Shown: positions 1-24,643, counted from the stretch's first letter. The stretch is 64,000 nucleotides of DNA from Eutrigla gurnardus (GCA_963514095.1 OY741276.1:10015266-10079265), one strand, 5' to 3'. Notes: generated from the letters alone by a model not told the origin. A program made the numbers and translations.

Positions 1-420
1 TAGGGCGTATACGGCGTCGCTTTGAAAACGCCCCTGCTTGCGATTGACGTGTCTTTTAGCCAATCGTGACTCTCGCCTGTTTGACTTGCTTTCTGTTCAA
101 CCAATCGGCGCTCTTTAGCTGAAGTTGTACATTTCCAGGTTCGGTAGAGAAGGAAGGGGGACGAGCGAGGTGTTGCACTGCAGGTTTGTGACGGTTTTCC
201 CCCATTTTCAATGCCACATTGACCCTACTGTAGTTGGAGTGCATAGGTATTATAACAATAAAAATGCAATTTGCGGTCACTGCGTTCCTTATTTTGTTTG
301 GTGCAACACTGCCTATTTAACTGGCCTGACTAGCTTCGCTTGTGCTTGGCCGAAACGATGGCAACATGGCGAAATTAGCTAGTCGCTAGCCGACGGGCTG
401 GTCTTTGTATTTATCGATTG
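1..420 (+). promoter_or_regulatory. hnrnpk: Probable hnrnpk promoter and 5' untranslated start
   Basis: Two CCAAT boxes followed by CG lie close together (60-66 and 101-107) in a stretch that is more CpG-rich than the following 800 bases. The first hnrnpk coding exon starts at 1396, so at least one upstream non-coding exon is expected here. A plausible final 5' UTR exon begins near 1335, after a pyrimidine-rich run ending in CAG, and runs into the start codon. The transcription start cannot be fixed from sequence. From 421 to about 1190 I see AT-rich intron-like sequence and nothing else. Confidence 0.4.
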
Positions 421-1395
421 TTCGTGTTTTATCAACCTACTCGCTTAAAATGAGTGACACATCGTGACGTCTAGCCTCGCGTTCACACAGTTAAGTGTTT
501 GAACTGAGTGTACGATCGACATTTTGTGAAATTGCTACCGTTTGTTCAAATCGACACGACGAAGCTCGTTGCTAACACGGGCTATCCCGTTAGCTAACAT
601 TAACCGTAGGGCTCAGCTAATGGTCGTTACGTTAGCTTCAGTGGAGCCAAGTTAGCACACTTTCGGTTTGGTCGATGTCAGCGTAAACTATAACGGTTAG
701 CACAACTTAGTTTTTGGCTTCAGTTGTTTACTGTAAAATAAAATTGCTTGAATTTGAGAATGCGTTGCGTTTGTCAGTTAATATAGCTTTACATTACGTG
801 TGAATATTATCTAAAGTTAATTTCAGCTTCTGTTGTTAGTTCAACTTTAGCTGATTGACTCAATTCCTGGTTCCATGAAACAATGCAACAATACCTGCCT
901 CTCTCCGCGCAAACGACCCTATTGATGTTACGATGCCAGAACGTATAACATTATAATGATAATTGCGTCCCGTTAAGTAAAGATGGGTTAACCTGTAACG
1001 TCAATGTATCTACAGATCGATTGCAGCGGTTCAAACTTATGAATCGAATAAAATGTATGTGATCGTTTGAGTGTTTCATCCAGCCTCTCCCTCCCCGACA
1101 GGTCGCAGCAGCTGTTTGGTCCATTGCTTATTTAGTTCCGCCCATCAACACGCCCGTGTCCCTGTAATAAATATTGGTGAGCGTCCGTTTTTCTCACATC
1201 TCATCCTGTTTTCTCAAATAGCCAGATCTCCAATACAGAGCTTGATTTGACTTCTTTCTATCTTCTCCTCCTCCTCACAATGCTGGCAGCCTACCATAGC
1301 TCACAGGGGCCAGTTCTCTGCTTCTCTCTCCCAGCTGCTGCCGCCTGTTCCTCGGACCGAGGTGCCCACCCCATCTCCTTCGTTGTCAGAAGACC

Positions 1396-13298
<11,903 letters not shown>

Positions 13299-13435
13299 AC
13301 CCAGGAGACTCAGATTGAAGCAGACTCAGATTGCCCCCTACCCCCTCCCCACAACCTTCCCAACACATCCCCTTCAGACTATTATTCTGGATTGTGGGTG
13401 TCTTTTTTGAATTTTATTTTTGTATTTTTTAATGA

Positions 13436-13441
13436 AATAAA
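13436..13441 (+). terminator. hnrnpk: hnrnpk polyadenylation signal AATAAA
   Basis: AATAAA lies 138 bases after the hnrnpk stop codon and is followed by a GT-rich stretch. A second AATAAA at 14128-14133 could end a longer 3' UTR. Which one is used cannot be told from sequence. Confidence 0.6.
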
Positions 13442-14133
13442 TGTCCAACATTCCTGTGCATAAAAGAAAATGTAGATGTTCCGCATTTTAAGAGTGTAGT
13501 CCATTAGTTTTCACAAAGAGTTTGCTTTTTTTGTTTCTAACACTCGCATCTATCAAATATTCTACAGTCTCTTGACGGACAAAAATAAACATAAACCTTC
13601 ATTTTTTGATGGTTTTCATTTTTATGACGTGTGTTTTTGTCTGCAGTTTAAATATGTCCCGTGTGTACGCATGTCAGCGTGTGTGGGTTGGGTGTGCTTT
13701 CTCTTGTCTATATCAGTCCCTTCACACACACAGATTTACCACATTATCACTCTGCAACATGCAGAATGTAAGCTACATTTCTTCTCATATTGAACCATAT
13801 GGGGGTTTTTTTGTTGGGTATTTTTTTTTTTTTTTTAGTGATGTGGGAAATGTTACCCTTCAAAATGGATTGGGAGGAGTTAAAATTATGACTCTCATCA
13901 GATACAGGACAGTTTGTAAGAATATCCATGATAGTTGTGTGTTGAAATGAATTTGAATAATTTGAGTAACTCCTCACAAATCGAAACTTGTAGCTAGAAA
14001 TTTGTTTTTGACATTTTATTAGAGATTTGACAAATGATATTGAACTTATCCATTTGTCCCTGCAATGTCCTGTGCTCTACACGTGTGCTCTCCATGCTGT
14101 AGACTTCACATTGTCAAATGTAAAATGAATAAA

Positions 14134-15224
14134 GATGGTGCCACTTTTTACTGAACGAATTTGCATTTTTAATTGCAAAATCATTGCAGCTGTAGTTTTC
14201 TATGCACAGATGGCATTTGCCTTTTTTTCCCCCATTTCATGCATGTGACACATGAAGCTACGACTATCGAGAATTATCTCTAAATTAGTAGATTTTCTGG
14301 AACAAGTTATTTATATGGTGGTCTTTAATGTCCGAAAATGGTGAGAATATCCACCAAATCCTAAAGTGACTGTTGCAAATTGTTTTGCCTCAAACCCCCA
14401 AAATCTTACATAATATGATAATAAGGATCATATTGCAGTGTTTCCTATTAATGGCCTAGACCAGTTTCATAATGAACCAAAAGGCTCTGGTCTTGTCGCG
14501 TTTAAAGCATCCCCTCGCCAGGACGTCGACGCATCTCGGGACTGTGAACTCGCTGCGACCTCTCTCCCTGGGGGACTCGTGACCATGGCCAACTGTCATC
14601 ATCAGTGTGTGGTCAGTAGCCCACCCGACCCACTTTGTAACGCAGGCCCCACCTCGTTCACAATGATTTGGGTGTGGTTACTTTTGCCGTATCAAGATTC
14701 ACATTAATATAACCAATGTCTCTGATCAAATAACTTACTTAAATAGCACGGTGGGGAAAATATTAGTCCTATAGTCAAAATATTACTTCAAAAAGTAGTA
14801 GTAATAATTAAATCAATTTATCATGCAGACTGGCCCATTTCAAATATGTATGGTGGGCTACATTGGATAATTATTGAGGCTTAAATGTGAAAAGGCGGAG
14901 ATACTTTTTAATTACTATAATGCGTAGGCTATATACTACTTAATAATGCATTCGATTTTAGTTGATTTATATTTTAATGGGAATCTGCAATGTAGCCTGG
15001 CTAGTAACTAATATTCTCTAATCCATGTAATGAATTCAAGCTCAAAATGTCCCTTATGTAGTGTGGACTTATGGAAGTATAAAGTTACAAAAAAATGGCA
15101 ATACACGGGCTATGTACCTCGAAATTGTCATTTAGTACAGAATATATTATTTGTACTTTACACTTATGCTAGAATAAGCACATAATTGTTTATATAGATC
15201 TAGCTTCTTAATTTTGCTCTCAAA
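14134..15224. other. Intergenic DNA between hnrnpk and qng1
   Basis: No convincing coding exon, RNA gene or transposon terminus seen. The sequence is AT-rich apart from a short GC-richer patch near 14500-14660 that codes for nothing recognisable. Confidence 0.5.
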
Positions 15225-15530
15225 GTCCATAACACGGATGTTTTCCGGTTTCCTCTCCTGGCGTCGCATGATTGGCTGAGCAGCCGGCGAATAAACGCAC
15301 AAGGGAGGCTCTGATTGGTCAACAGCTGTAAACCAGGTAGTGGAGAAAAAAATCACGAGTTCGCTGTGCATGATCGGTAAGTTAAGTAAAACGGCAATTA
15401 ATGAATCGGAAGAAAAAGAAAATACACAAACGTGTTGCTGAACCGGAAGTTTGTAAAAGAAGCCACGGTGTCGAAGCGGAGTAATATCCGCGTTAGCGGT
15501 GAGAACGTGAACCGGCTACAGGTCGGTTCC
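15225..15530 (+). promoter_or_regulatory. qng1: Probable qng1 promoter
   Basis: Two inverted CCAAT boxes (ATTGG near 15270 and 15313) and an ETS-type site ACCGGAAGT at 15442-15450 lie in a CpG-containing stretch about 1 kb before the qng1 start codon. The duplicated copy of the gene at 60852 begins downstream of this region and so lacks it. Confidence 0.45.
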
Positions 15531-16443
15531 TGCGTGCACTTTGCTTGTTCTCTTGTCAGCGACACGTTATGTCGTGACGTAGGCTACCTGGGTATATCTC
15601 GTTGACCCAGTGCACAATGTTGCACATTTTCCTCCACAATTTCCCCCCCTTTTTTTTTAAATGTCAGCGTGGAGGAGAGTAAATCATCTGACTAGCATTC
15701 AAGAATAGCAGTGAAAATGAATTTCATTCCGTCCGACTATCCCATTATCAGCCGGATCGGGAACATATCATTAACACAGAGCCGTTGGACACTTCAGTCA
15801 GATGGAGCTTTTAGAGGTCGACGGAGAAGGATGTAATTTAGTTCTTTTGGTTTTAATAATGGGGTTGGTCAGAGATGGTCCTGTGTGCGGGGCCTTTATG
15901 TTTTTGTGCACTCTACTTCTCATTAAAACAGATGAGATGATCTTCTCTTTACTCTTTAAAAAGAAAAAAAAACATGTTTCCCTTCATTGCATCTCTGCCG
16001 TCTTGTTGAGTCTTTTAATTGTGACTGATGTAATTAATCAGGGAGATTATCTTTAAAATAACACTTCTCCAGAGATGTCTGGTGTTTGACTAAATGGAAC
16101 TGGCATTCACATCTCCCCCCTGCACTCACCCATGCATGAAGCTGCTCCTGAAGTCTGTAACGTGTCTGATTAGATCCAGAACAAACACCTTGCAAGCTCA
16201 AGGTGTGGTTAGAGTAGAGTGGGTGAGGACCGGGAAATCACAGTCTGCCTATGTAACACTTTTAATGATGCACAGAAGCGGAATGACACAGGACATTATT
16301 TTCATGGTAATTTCCTTAGATGCATGTAGGAACTGCTGGGGAATGTATTATAATACTTGTTAGTAATAATACGTATATATCCTGGGGCCTACACATGTCC
16401 CGTCAGGTGTGTTTCTTCTCCATGCAGTAGTGCCGTTTCCATT

Positions 16444-19400
16444 ATGCAGCCACCTCTGTTTCCACGAGAGTCTGGGCAGTTCATAGCAGAGCGGAGTCGG
16501 GATGTGTCTGTGGAGGAGGACGGAGTGCAGAAGGTGGCGGAGATGCTCTACAACCTCCGACACAGTGACGACCTGACAGCGAGTGGCTGGAAGAAGGCGA
16601 ATCCATTAGCTCCAGCACCCACCTCTGACCAGGGGAGTCTATCACCGGCTGGGGCCACCCAGACAAGTAGATTATTAGTGTACATGAGAAGTGAATTACA
16701 TGTCACATGTTACAAAATATGTTGTTCGGGGGCAACAACAGCAATACTAGATTGTTCAGTTGACAGATGGAAAGGATTCTATGGCCCAACTTGTTGAGAG
16801 GCATCACATAAATTACAGTAAAATATATAAATGAATTAAATGAGGTCCCAGGATTCATATCTTCAATCCTACTCATAATATGGACACGAGTGACATCTCA
16901 GATGGCTTGAGATGTGCTGTTGTCTAATGTAGTTTGAATTTCTACATAGTTCAAATCATTTATAGATTGATCACATAAGCCATTGATACAACATTTTGTT
17001 GCTTCTGACAGTTAACATAAAACAAATATGTGTTAGAAAATGCAAACAAAAAAAGGGAGCTCTTTATACTCAATTATTGTACATGGATACAATTTTGATT
17101 TATTGATTTATCGATTACAAGACACTGTTTTTTTGTAACATTTACCCAGTTTTTAGCATTTTGGTAGAAGTCCCAGTCTTTCTCCTGCTCTCTTGATAAT
17201 GTGTGTTTTCCAACATTGCAGGCCTTGAACTGGGTGTTTGTCGTGGACACCATGAACTTCTCCTTTTGGTCAGAGGAAAAAACTCAACAGTGTGAGGTGA
17301 CCTATAAAGGGAGCACGTACACGGGCTACATGACTCTGTGCGCTGCCATCACCAGGGCCATGGAGGAAGGTGAGAACGCCATTAAATAATGTTACAACAA
17401 CATGTTTTATTAGGTTAAAAATAGCATGTTTTGTTTTACGTCATAGTGAACTGATTTAGATTGCACACAACGGACTCTCTTAGTTGGAAAGTTGAAGTGA
17501 TGCATTATAGCTGTGACTTGCTGCAGGATTCATCTAACTGCTCCGAAAATAAACCAGATTGTAGTAAAAAAAAAAAAAAAACGTGGGTGATAAAAATGTC
17601 CCAATTATGAATAAAAGATAACAACATGCTGTTGCTGTTACATCACATCATTGCCTTTTTTTATAGATTGATTCACCTCTTTGTTAGCAGCTTCATCTCT
17701 GGAGAGAAAGATGTATAATCAGCCCCTTTTCTATGCTGCTTTTTGTTCCCTGTGTGCTTTTGTTGTGCGCTGCTATTATCAATTATAGTGTATGTACCCT
17801 TTACTTGAACTTGGGCTGCTGGGAAATTGCTTGGAGCTCTACATGTGCCTGTGCATTGTTTACAATTAGCGTGAATGACTCCGGATATGAATCAATTATG
17901 CCTCATATGGAATAGAGCACTCAATGTGTAGTCGCCGTGGCCTTGTGTAATTACAAGAGCTTCTCTCAGAAAAGCTCAGGTAGCTTTGGCTCCAGAGTGT
18001 AAATCTCAAGGGTTGACAGCATGAGATCAGAACAAATTATGTCTTTTGAGCCTCTTGCGAGAATTGGATGGTGCAGAGTATATATTCCGTGTTAATATAG
18101 AAGCCATAACTTAGTGGTAGTGAGTGTTCTTGTTCTGTACTATAGTTCCTCTAGATTAAAATCCATCTAGTTGCTCCTCCTCCACACCACAGGCAGTGGT
18201 GGAAAGTAACTAAGCACAATCAGTCAAGTACACGATTAAAATACATTGTTTGCTTCACTTTGCTGATTTTACATTAAAAAGCATAATGCTATGCGTATAT
18301 GATATGATAAAATACTATAATCTACCTAATAGTATATAAAGTATCCAGAACTACAACATTAAAATGATCTTATTTTATTTGATGATAAAAACTGAATAAT
18401 AGAATATATTATTATCATACAAGACAGTCATTATGCATGATAGGTCATTTTACTTTAGTTATTTTAAGTACATTTAGCTGATATTACTTTTGTAGATTGC
18501 AGATTTTTAAAAACTTGTAATGTGAATCATTTTTAGGCTGATACTTAAGTAAAGGATCTGCATACTTTCTCTGCCACTGTCAACAGGTATACCCATCACT
18601 GATCCAAAGTACTTCTCTCAGATGAGTGTGGAAGAGTTGGGACACGTCCTTCGGTCAGACAATGACACACCCATGCCCATGCTTCAGGAGCGCCACCAGG
18701 TTCTAACATTATCATGTTAAAGTCCCATATATTATATTATATTATGCAAAGCTGACTTCTGCATGAAACCATCAAGACGGCGTTCTCGGCACTGATGTAG
18801 CACAAAGCAGGGTTTTTCTGTTGAAATACAAACGGATCTGGTGAGAAACAAGTTGTAATTTCCAGTCTCTAGTCAAATGGCTGAACAAAGAAGGTACACG
18901 GAGAAGAGGATTATTACATCTTTACATAGTACATTATGTATTTGTATGTGAATATTTGTGTGGAGTCGCACGTGTGATTTACAAAGTAAAAATAATACAT
19001 GAAGCTCAACCTTACACACCATGTTCCTTGGCAGATTAGATTTTATGAATGTGTTTTAATAAAAAAAAAATTAAAGGTCAATTATTCTGTCTATTGGTGT
19101 TCCATTATTTGCTGAACTGCGTTCCCCTCATGAGAAGTGGAATTTGACAGTACGCAGCTCCTTAACCTCCTATTCACTAGAATGGTTATACTAATTATAT
19201 AATCGTTGTAACACCTCACATACTGGATCTTTCTAACAAGGTGCTCACCGAGGGAGGCCGTGTGCTGCAGGAGCACGGAGGAAGCTTCCGGAGTTTTATC
19301 AGCCGAGTCGGGAACGACGCCCGGAAGATGGTGGAACTCATCGTGGAGAAGATCCCTTCCTACAGGGACGAAGCTACATATGAGGTTAGAGTTAGATGGG

Positions 19401-20542
19401 GATAAAGTTGTGGGATATTTCATGTTGGATAATTGGTGAATAAAGTCATGATTGCCTGAAAAGAAATTCCCATAAAGCAACTGTGAAAATTTGACGTGAC
19501 AATGATTAAAACATTAACTACATCTCAAATACTTAAATAATCATCAAGCATATCAAAATAGCTCTGGGGTGTTTTGTCTTTTGAAGTGGTTGCCATGGCT
19601 TACTTTTCATTCATTGTATGTACAGTACAACTGTGTAGACACTTTGAATTCATAGTATTTAAAAAATATATAGAATATGTGTTAAAAATCTTGACAGCAT
19701 ATAGGAAGTGTGGTGTGATCTGAAATAATGCATTTGGAGTGATGTGAGAGTTCCATCTCCTGGCCAAAGGCAGTGTGGCAATAATGCTCCCTTCATATTA
19801 TACAGACAGTGAAGGAGTCTTTGCACATGCATTGTTGCCATGATTTTATTTATTTATTTACTTGTATTTAATAATCTCCCTTTCAAGGGGGCCCTGGCAT
19901 AAAATATTTCACATAAAAGATAGACTTAAAACAAAACAGCAAAAAAAAAAATCTTATAGCAATGGATCAAACAGCACATACAGTATAAGCAGAGTTAAGA
20001 GCTGCCCTTGTGTTTCAGGGGAAGAGCATCTCGTTCTACAAGCGAGCCCAGATACTGGTGGCAGATTTCTGGGGTGTCATGGAGGCCAGAGGAGAGGGTG
20101 ACCTCATTGACATGGACTGGCTCACCATGTTCGCAGACTACCGGGTCCCTCAGGCTCTCGTTTACCTCGGAGCACTTCGATACTCTGACGCACTGATGCA
20201 GGCGCTGAACAATGGTGAGACAGGAGCGTATGTGGTCATAAAGAAATGAATCATTTAGAAATTAAGGAAGTAAGGAATTAACTCTCTGGTTGTTGTGCGT
20301 TTTTTCACCCAGGTGAGCTGCTGAGTTCAGGGGACAGGAGAGAAGTCGAGATCCGAGGTTGTTCGATTTGGTCTGTAGAGCTGATCAAAGACCGCCTACG
20401 TGAGCTGGTGCAGGAGAGAGACGGACAGACTTGCAACATCAACTCCACGGTCATCGACTTCTACCTGTGGCCTTATGCCAAGCAGCACCACACAGAGATG
20501 GCTCACATTCCCATACACCACACACGCTGTATTTACTACTGA
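16444..20542 (+). CDS. qng1: Queuosine 5'-phosphate N-glycosylase/hydrolase (C9orf64 family)
   Basis: QNG1 releases queuine from queuosine 5'-phosphate so that the base can be reused for tRNA modification. Coding exons: 16444-16632, 17222-17369, 18587-18699, 19241-19384, 20019-20214, 20313-20542. Phases join to about 339 aa, close to the 341 aa of human. Family blocks seen in order: PRESGQFIAERSRDV, NWVFVVDTMNFSFW, GGSFRSFI, FYKRAQILVADFW, MFADYRVPQ, REVEIRGCSIW and the C-terminal RCIYY. The start is the first Met of the conserved N-terminus; the exon frame stays open upstream, but without family resemblance. Oddity: the first intron would start GGGAGT where GTGAGT is expected, and no in-frame GT joins the blocks as well. 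A poly(A) signal AATAAA lies at 20872. The neighbours hnrnpk and kif27 fit vertebrate synteny. Confidence 0.9.
16630..16638 (+). other. qng1: Non-canonical GG splice donor of qng1 coding exon 1
   Basis: The exon end CAG is followed by GGGAGT. Alignment of the protein blocks (exon 1 ending TSDQ, exon 2 starting ALNWVF in phase 0 at 17222) forces the junction here. The nearby GT dinucleotides, at 16637 and in ACAAGTAG near 16670, are both phase 1 and would shift the frame. The duplicate at 61831 has the same GGGAGT. Confidence 0.6.
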
Positions 20543-22132
20543 CGAGCTGGCTGGCAACCTTACATACAGTAGACTGCACTTCTCAGCGTGCAGCCTTGGC
20601 ATCAATGCCGATTCCCTGGGATGAAGCCAGGTATGTCCCCGTGCCAGATATGCAGTATGTACAAATGGGCCTCTCTGTAGCTGTAATGAAAAAACCTGTG
20701 TCAAGCTTTAATGTAACGTGCTGGTCTGAGCAGATAGTAATGCTGTACTCCATTAGCAGTCATTTAAATGTTTACTATTGTTGACGTGGAGCATTTTCTA
20801 CCAAACAATTCGCTGTAATGAAGAGTTTATCTGCAGCAGCTTGAAAATGTGAACACTCAGCCAACAGAGAAAATAAAGTATTTTAATTAGATATTGTGAG
20901 TTACTTATTTAAAGGATTGCAAACGATGCATATTTCACATCATATACTGCTTACCATAAAGGAAGCTACTGCATGAAGTCTTTCTCATTTTGAAGAAATG
21001 TATAATGTTTTGAATAATCCCAAGTAGATAATTTCAAAGTTATGAAAGAAAAAAAGAATAACTCTAAAATATTAGATTAAAAAAAAAAATGATTGGCTCA
21101 AATCACTTTGGGTGGAGGAAGTTGAAGCAGAGAGGAAGAAGAGGAAGAAGCACCGGTCTCCATAGAATGTTTTTGAAAGAATACACCTGTAAATTAGGAA
21201 AAGAAACATGGGAATTCAATGTCAAATGCTCAATATCAAAAACATAACTCATTCTAAATTATAAATTAATAAATACATCTTTAATATTTTCTTTAATTTT
21301 GTTTCTACATAATTTCTGCCATTTTTGTTTTTAATTGACTTTTTTTTTCATGATCCTCTGATCAAAAGTTTGTTTTGTTTTATTTACATAATGTCCGAGG
21401 GTGGCGCTATTTCCTTCACCTATTCGGTCCGACCTCCATCAAGGCTCTTGAACGCCTCCCTTTGCTTTCCTCGACTGCTGCTGCAGCACGCAGGCGCCGG
21501 GCGGTTTCCCGGGCAACCGAGCAGCGGCGGCAACAAACGGGAGATGGGACCAAGTCAACAACTAACGTCAGACGGTTTGTTGGTATGTTAGCTAATTTGC
21601 GCGTGTTAATTTCATATACAACAAGTTTGTAAAAAGTTGGACCACCACTAATTAGCGATAGCAATTGCCAGGACACTTCACCGTCATGAGCGAGGTGTGT
21701 GTCCGGGTGGCGCTCCGTATCCGGCCCCTGCTTCCCAAAGAAGTCCTCCACAACCACCAGGTGTGCGTGCGGGTGCTGCCGGACTCCGCACAGGTGATGC
21801 TCGGCTCAGACCGACTCTTCTCCTTCGACAACGCGTTTGGACCGACGGTCAGCCAGGATGAGCTGTACGAGTCCTGCGTCCAGCCCCTGGTGGAGTCGCT
21901 GGTCGACGGCTTCAACGCCACCGTCTTGTGTTATGGACAAACGGGTTCTGGGAAGACATACACGCTCGGAGGAGGAAACCTGGGTAAGTCGTACAGAACA
22001 TAGGTGGCAGTTTTCATCCCAAAATGAGCTTTCAAATATCTAGTTACACTATTTGGGAAAATGGCAGGTGGGAGCTACATTTTCAACTTGGAACTTGGAA
22101 GAATATTGTATAAGTTTCTATTGTTGATATAA

Positions 22133-22134
<2 letters not shown>

Positions 22135-22226
<92 letters not shown>
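22135..22226 (+). repeat. (GT)n microsatellite in the kif27 remnant
   Basis: About 45 GT units with a single AT interruption, ending 9 bases before the presumed acceptor of the last kif27 exon. Confidence 0.95.
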
Positions 22227-22227
<1 letters not shown>

Positions 22228-22324
22228 TGATCAGAGGGTGGTTCAGGAGAGGCACAGCAGGTTATTAAGACAGACTGCAGCATCTGGAGAAAGAGCTGTT
22301 TTTCTACAAAGCTCTAGTCGGCAG

Positions 22325-22854
22325 TAGAGGTGTAACGATTCATTCGATTAATCGATTAATCGATTGTCAGTCCTATAGATTCTAATAAATCGATCTGCTA
22401 CAATAAATAAATAGAATGAATCGTTTTGGCTTCACCAATAATCAATATAAATGCATTTAATCGGATTAATTGTGATTCTTACTTATGATTAATGTTTTAA
22501 TACGTTTAATACACACTCACCCCTGCCAGCATGTAGTCTACTGAAAATGTTAAAAAAATAACTGAGCAATGTTTAATTACATTGTTGTATTCAGCATAAA
22601 ATATTATGCAGGTTTACTTTTTTATAGAATAAATGTTATTTTTCACCTTTCAGAAGAATACAGATAGTCTCACTCGCATTATTGCCTGTTTATTTCATGG
22701 ATATAGAATTTTGGTTACAAGTTACTGAATCGAATCGTGGTTTACAGAATCGAATCGAATCGTTACCAAAAAAAAATTGTCCTTGAATCGAATCGTCAAC
22801 TACTGTATCGTTAATCGAATCGAATCACTGTGAAGCCAAAGATTCACACCCCTA
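22325..22854 (+). mobile_element. Non-autonomous hAT element inside the last kif27 exon
   Basis: The left terminus TAGAGGTGTAACGATT and right terminus GATTCACACCCCTA form an imperfect inverted repeat. The exact 8-bp duplication GTCGGCAG flanks it at 22317-22324 and 22855-22862. The interior has repeated ATCGATT/AATCGAATCG motifs and no coding capacity. With one copy of the duplication removed, the kif27 coiled-coil frame runs straight across the site, so it inserted into a once-coding exon. Confidence 0.92.
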
Positions 22855-23699
22855 GTCGGCAGCTTAAAAAGAAACTCAAAGAGCTTCTCAGTGACACCTT
22901 ACACCCCGTCAATCAGCCCTCACACACACAGGAGCCCAGACGAAAACACAATGTGCAGATAAGCGCAAGTGCAAACGGACCCCAGACACACACTGAAGAA
23001 GTACAGATAAGGACACATATTGTAACATCATACACGAAGATACACGCTGAGCAAACAGACAAAGAGACAAACAACGATGATTCTCATATGAAGAAACATG
23101 CACACCAAATTCCCCGTCCCTCTTCAACTTCGGACCTCCAAGCACGCAAAATGACAAAAATGCCTGAAAATCGCCAGCTGCACACACAGTCCCTGGGGAG
23201 GACTGAAAGAGGGGCGGTTCACTCGGGGGAAAGTTTAGAGAGGACACCTGTCCGTTTGAATCGCAGAGAGCTGAGACAGATCTCTCCAGCTGACCTACAG
23301 GTCTGTAGTCTTTCCACAAGGAGGCGACAGTCTGTTGTCGATACCAGCACAGAGACAATACTGGAGGACTCTATAGAAGTACCCAGAAACACTGACAGAT
23401 GATGTTATTATGAGTAATATGGTCGCAGCACTGTGTGCATTAGATTCCAGTGTGGTGCTAGTAAGCGAAGGAAAATATGTGTGTAGCGCCCTGCTATACA
23501 TTATATGTTATTTCATGTGTTTGGGTTTACAAATATTCAGTATATTTTGCAATATTGCCTGTTAAATTAGTTCTATGGTGAAATAACCTTGAAGTAATAC
23601 AGAGAAATTAATAAGTGCACTTCATTTGGGGAAGGTACTAAAATGTCCCATGTTTTTCATGGTCTGTGAATGTCTCATGACGTTTCTTTCGTTTATTTG

Positions 23700-24400
23700 A
23701 GTAAACAGGTATCAATCTGTTATTAGCCAATCCGTGCCTGTCAGAGATGGGTGTCAACTACCTACCGGATTCGGAAGGGGGTGGGACTAAAAAAAAGAGG
23801 GAGACGAGGCTCGGGCTATTAACGGGGGGGGGTAGAGACGAGGAAAAACAGTGACAACGGAAAAGTAGTAGTAAGCTATTTGAAACCGTTTAAAGTTACT
23901 GTTGATACTAAAACCTAAAAGTCTGTTTGTGTGTTACCGGTACCAAATGTGGAAGTAAGCCAAGTTCAGAGCTGTTTCAGGCGGGAATTGTACTGAGTGT
24001 CCGAGACGCCATTATCGTTGTGTATCGAGCTAGAGTTAGCCTCGTCTCTGCTAGCTGGAAGGAGACCGCGTGTGTGTGAGGGAGAAATGTTTTGCGCCGA
24101 GTTTCCTGAGTGAGTATGAGCACTATTTGAACTGGTAATAATATGGAAATGTAGAGAACGAATAGTGAGTTTATTAGTGTTTTGAATTTATGCTCAGTGT
24201 ATCGCCGACCTACATGCCTGCCTGCCGGTTTGCCTGCCGCTGATCTGCTGCTGCTGTAGAGGGTGCTCAGGATCCCCGCTGTCGCCAGAGAGACTGCTGC
24301 TGCACGAGGACGTGTCAGCAGGACTACTTTCTTCATCTCCTTTCACCTTACTCCTCTGAGCCGAGGGTTTGAGGGAACTGTGGTTATCCGTGAGTACTGA
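23700..24400 (+). promoter_or_regulatory. Possible orphan promoter / 5' untranslated exons
   Basis: A GC- and CpG-richer stretch carries two strong donor-like sites on the + strand (GAGTGAGTATG near 24109 and CCGTGAGTACTG near 24389) and an acceptor-like CTGCTGCTGTAG near 24258. It looks like the start of a gene with non-coding first exons, but no coding exon that could belong to it was found downstream in this window. It may be a stranded promoter or the 5' end of an unrecognised element. Confidence 0.25.
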
Positions 24401-24643
24401 GAAACACTTTCACAAGGATACATGAGCTTCAACTCGACATGCGCGCCATCGATATGGTACCATAACTGACTTACAAAACCCCGGGTATTTTTTTATTTTT
24501 TTATTTTATTTTCTGAACTCGAGGGTCACCAGGTCAAAGTTAAAGGGTGATCGCCTATGTTTTCTTTCTGTGTAATAAACACTTCTTCCTGTTGCAACGT
24601 GTATTTGCAGTCACAAATGTTTATTTGAATGTGGTGTTATTAG

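Larger units (their letters stand above)
21686..23402 (+). pseudogene. kif27: Collapsed kif27 (kinesin-4 family KIF7/KIF27 type)
   Basis: KIF27 is a Cos2-like kinesin linked to ciliary function. The first coding exon (21686-21983) is intact: it starts MSEVCVRVALRIRPLLP and carries the P-loop GQTGSGKT, then a GTAAGT donor. The next recognisable sequence, after a GT repeat, is already the C-terminal exon (about 22235-23402). It has a LEKELFFYK-type coiled coil near 22277, TPVRLNRRELRQIS near 23247 and SIEV near 23370, matching the end of KIF27. Everything between, about 1,100 residues in the family, is absent here. The last exon also changes frame near 22268 and is split by a 530-bp hAT element (22325-22854). 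No functional kinesin can be made from this locus. Its place after qng1 supports identity as kif27 rather than kif7. Confidence 0.85.

Noticed and set aside
16357..16443. N-terminal extension of qng1 upstream of 16444
   Set aside because: The frame is open, but the residues do not resemble the family and no better ATG is present; the conserved N-terminus begins at 16444.
22830..23402. Independent 190-aa gene
   Set aside because: It lacks an ATG at its start and continues the KIF27 C-terminal exon from inside a hAT terminus; it is part of the pseudogene.
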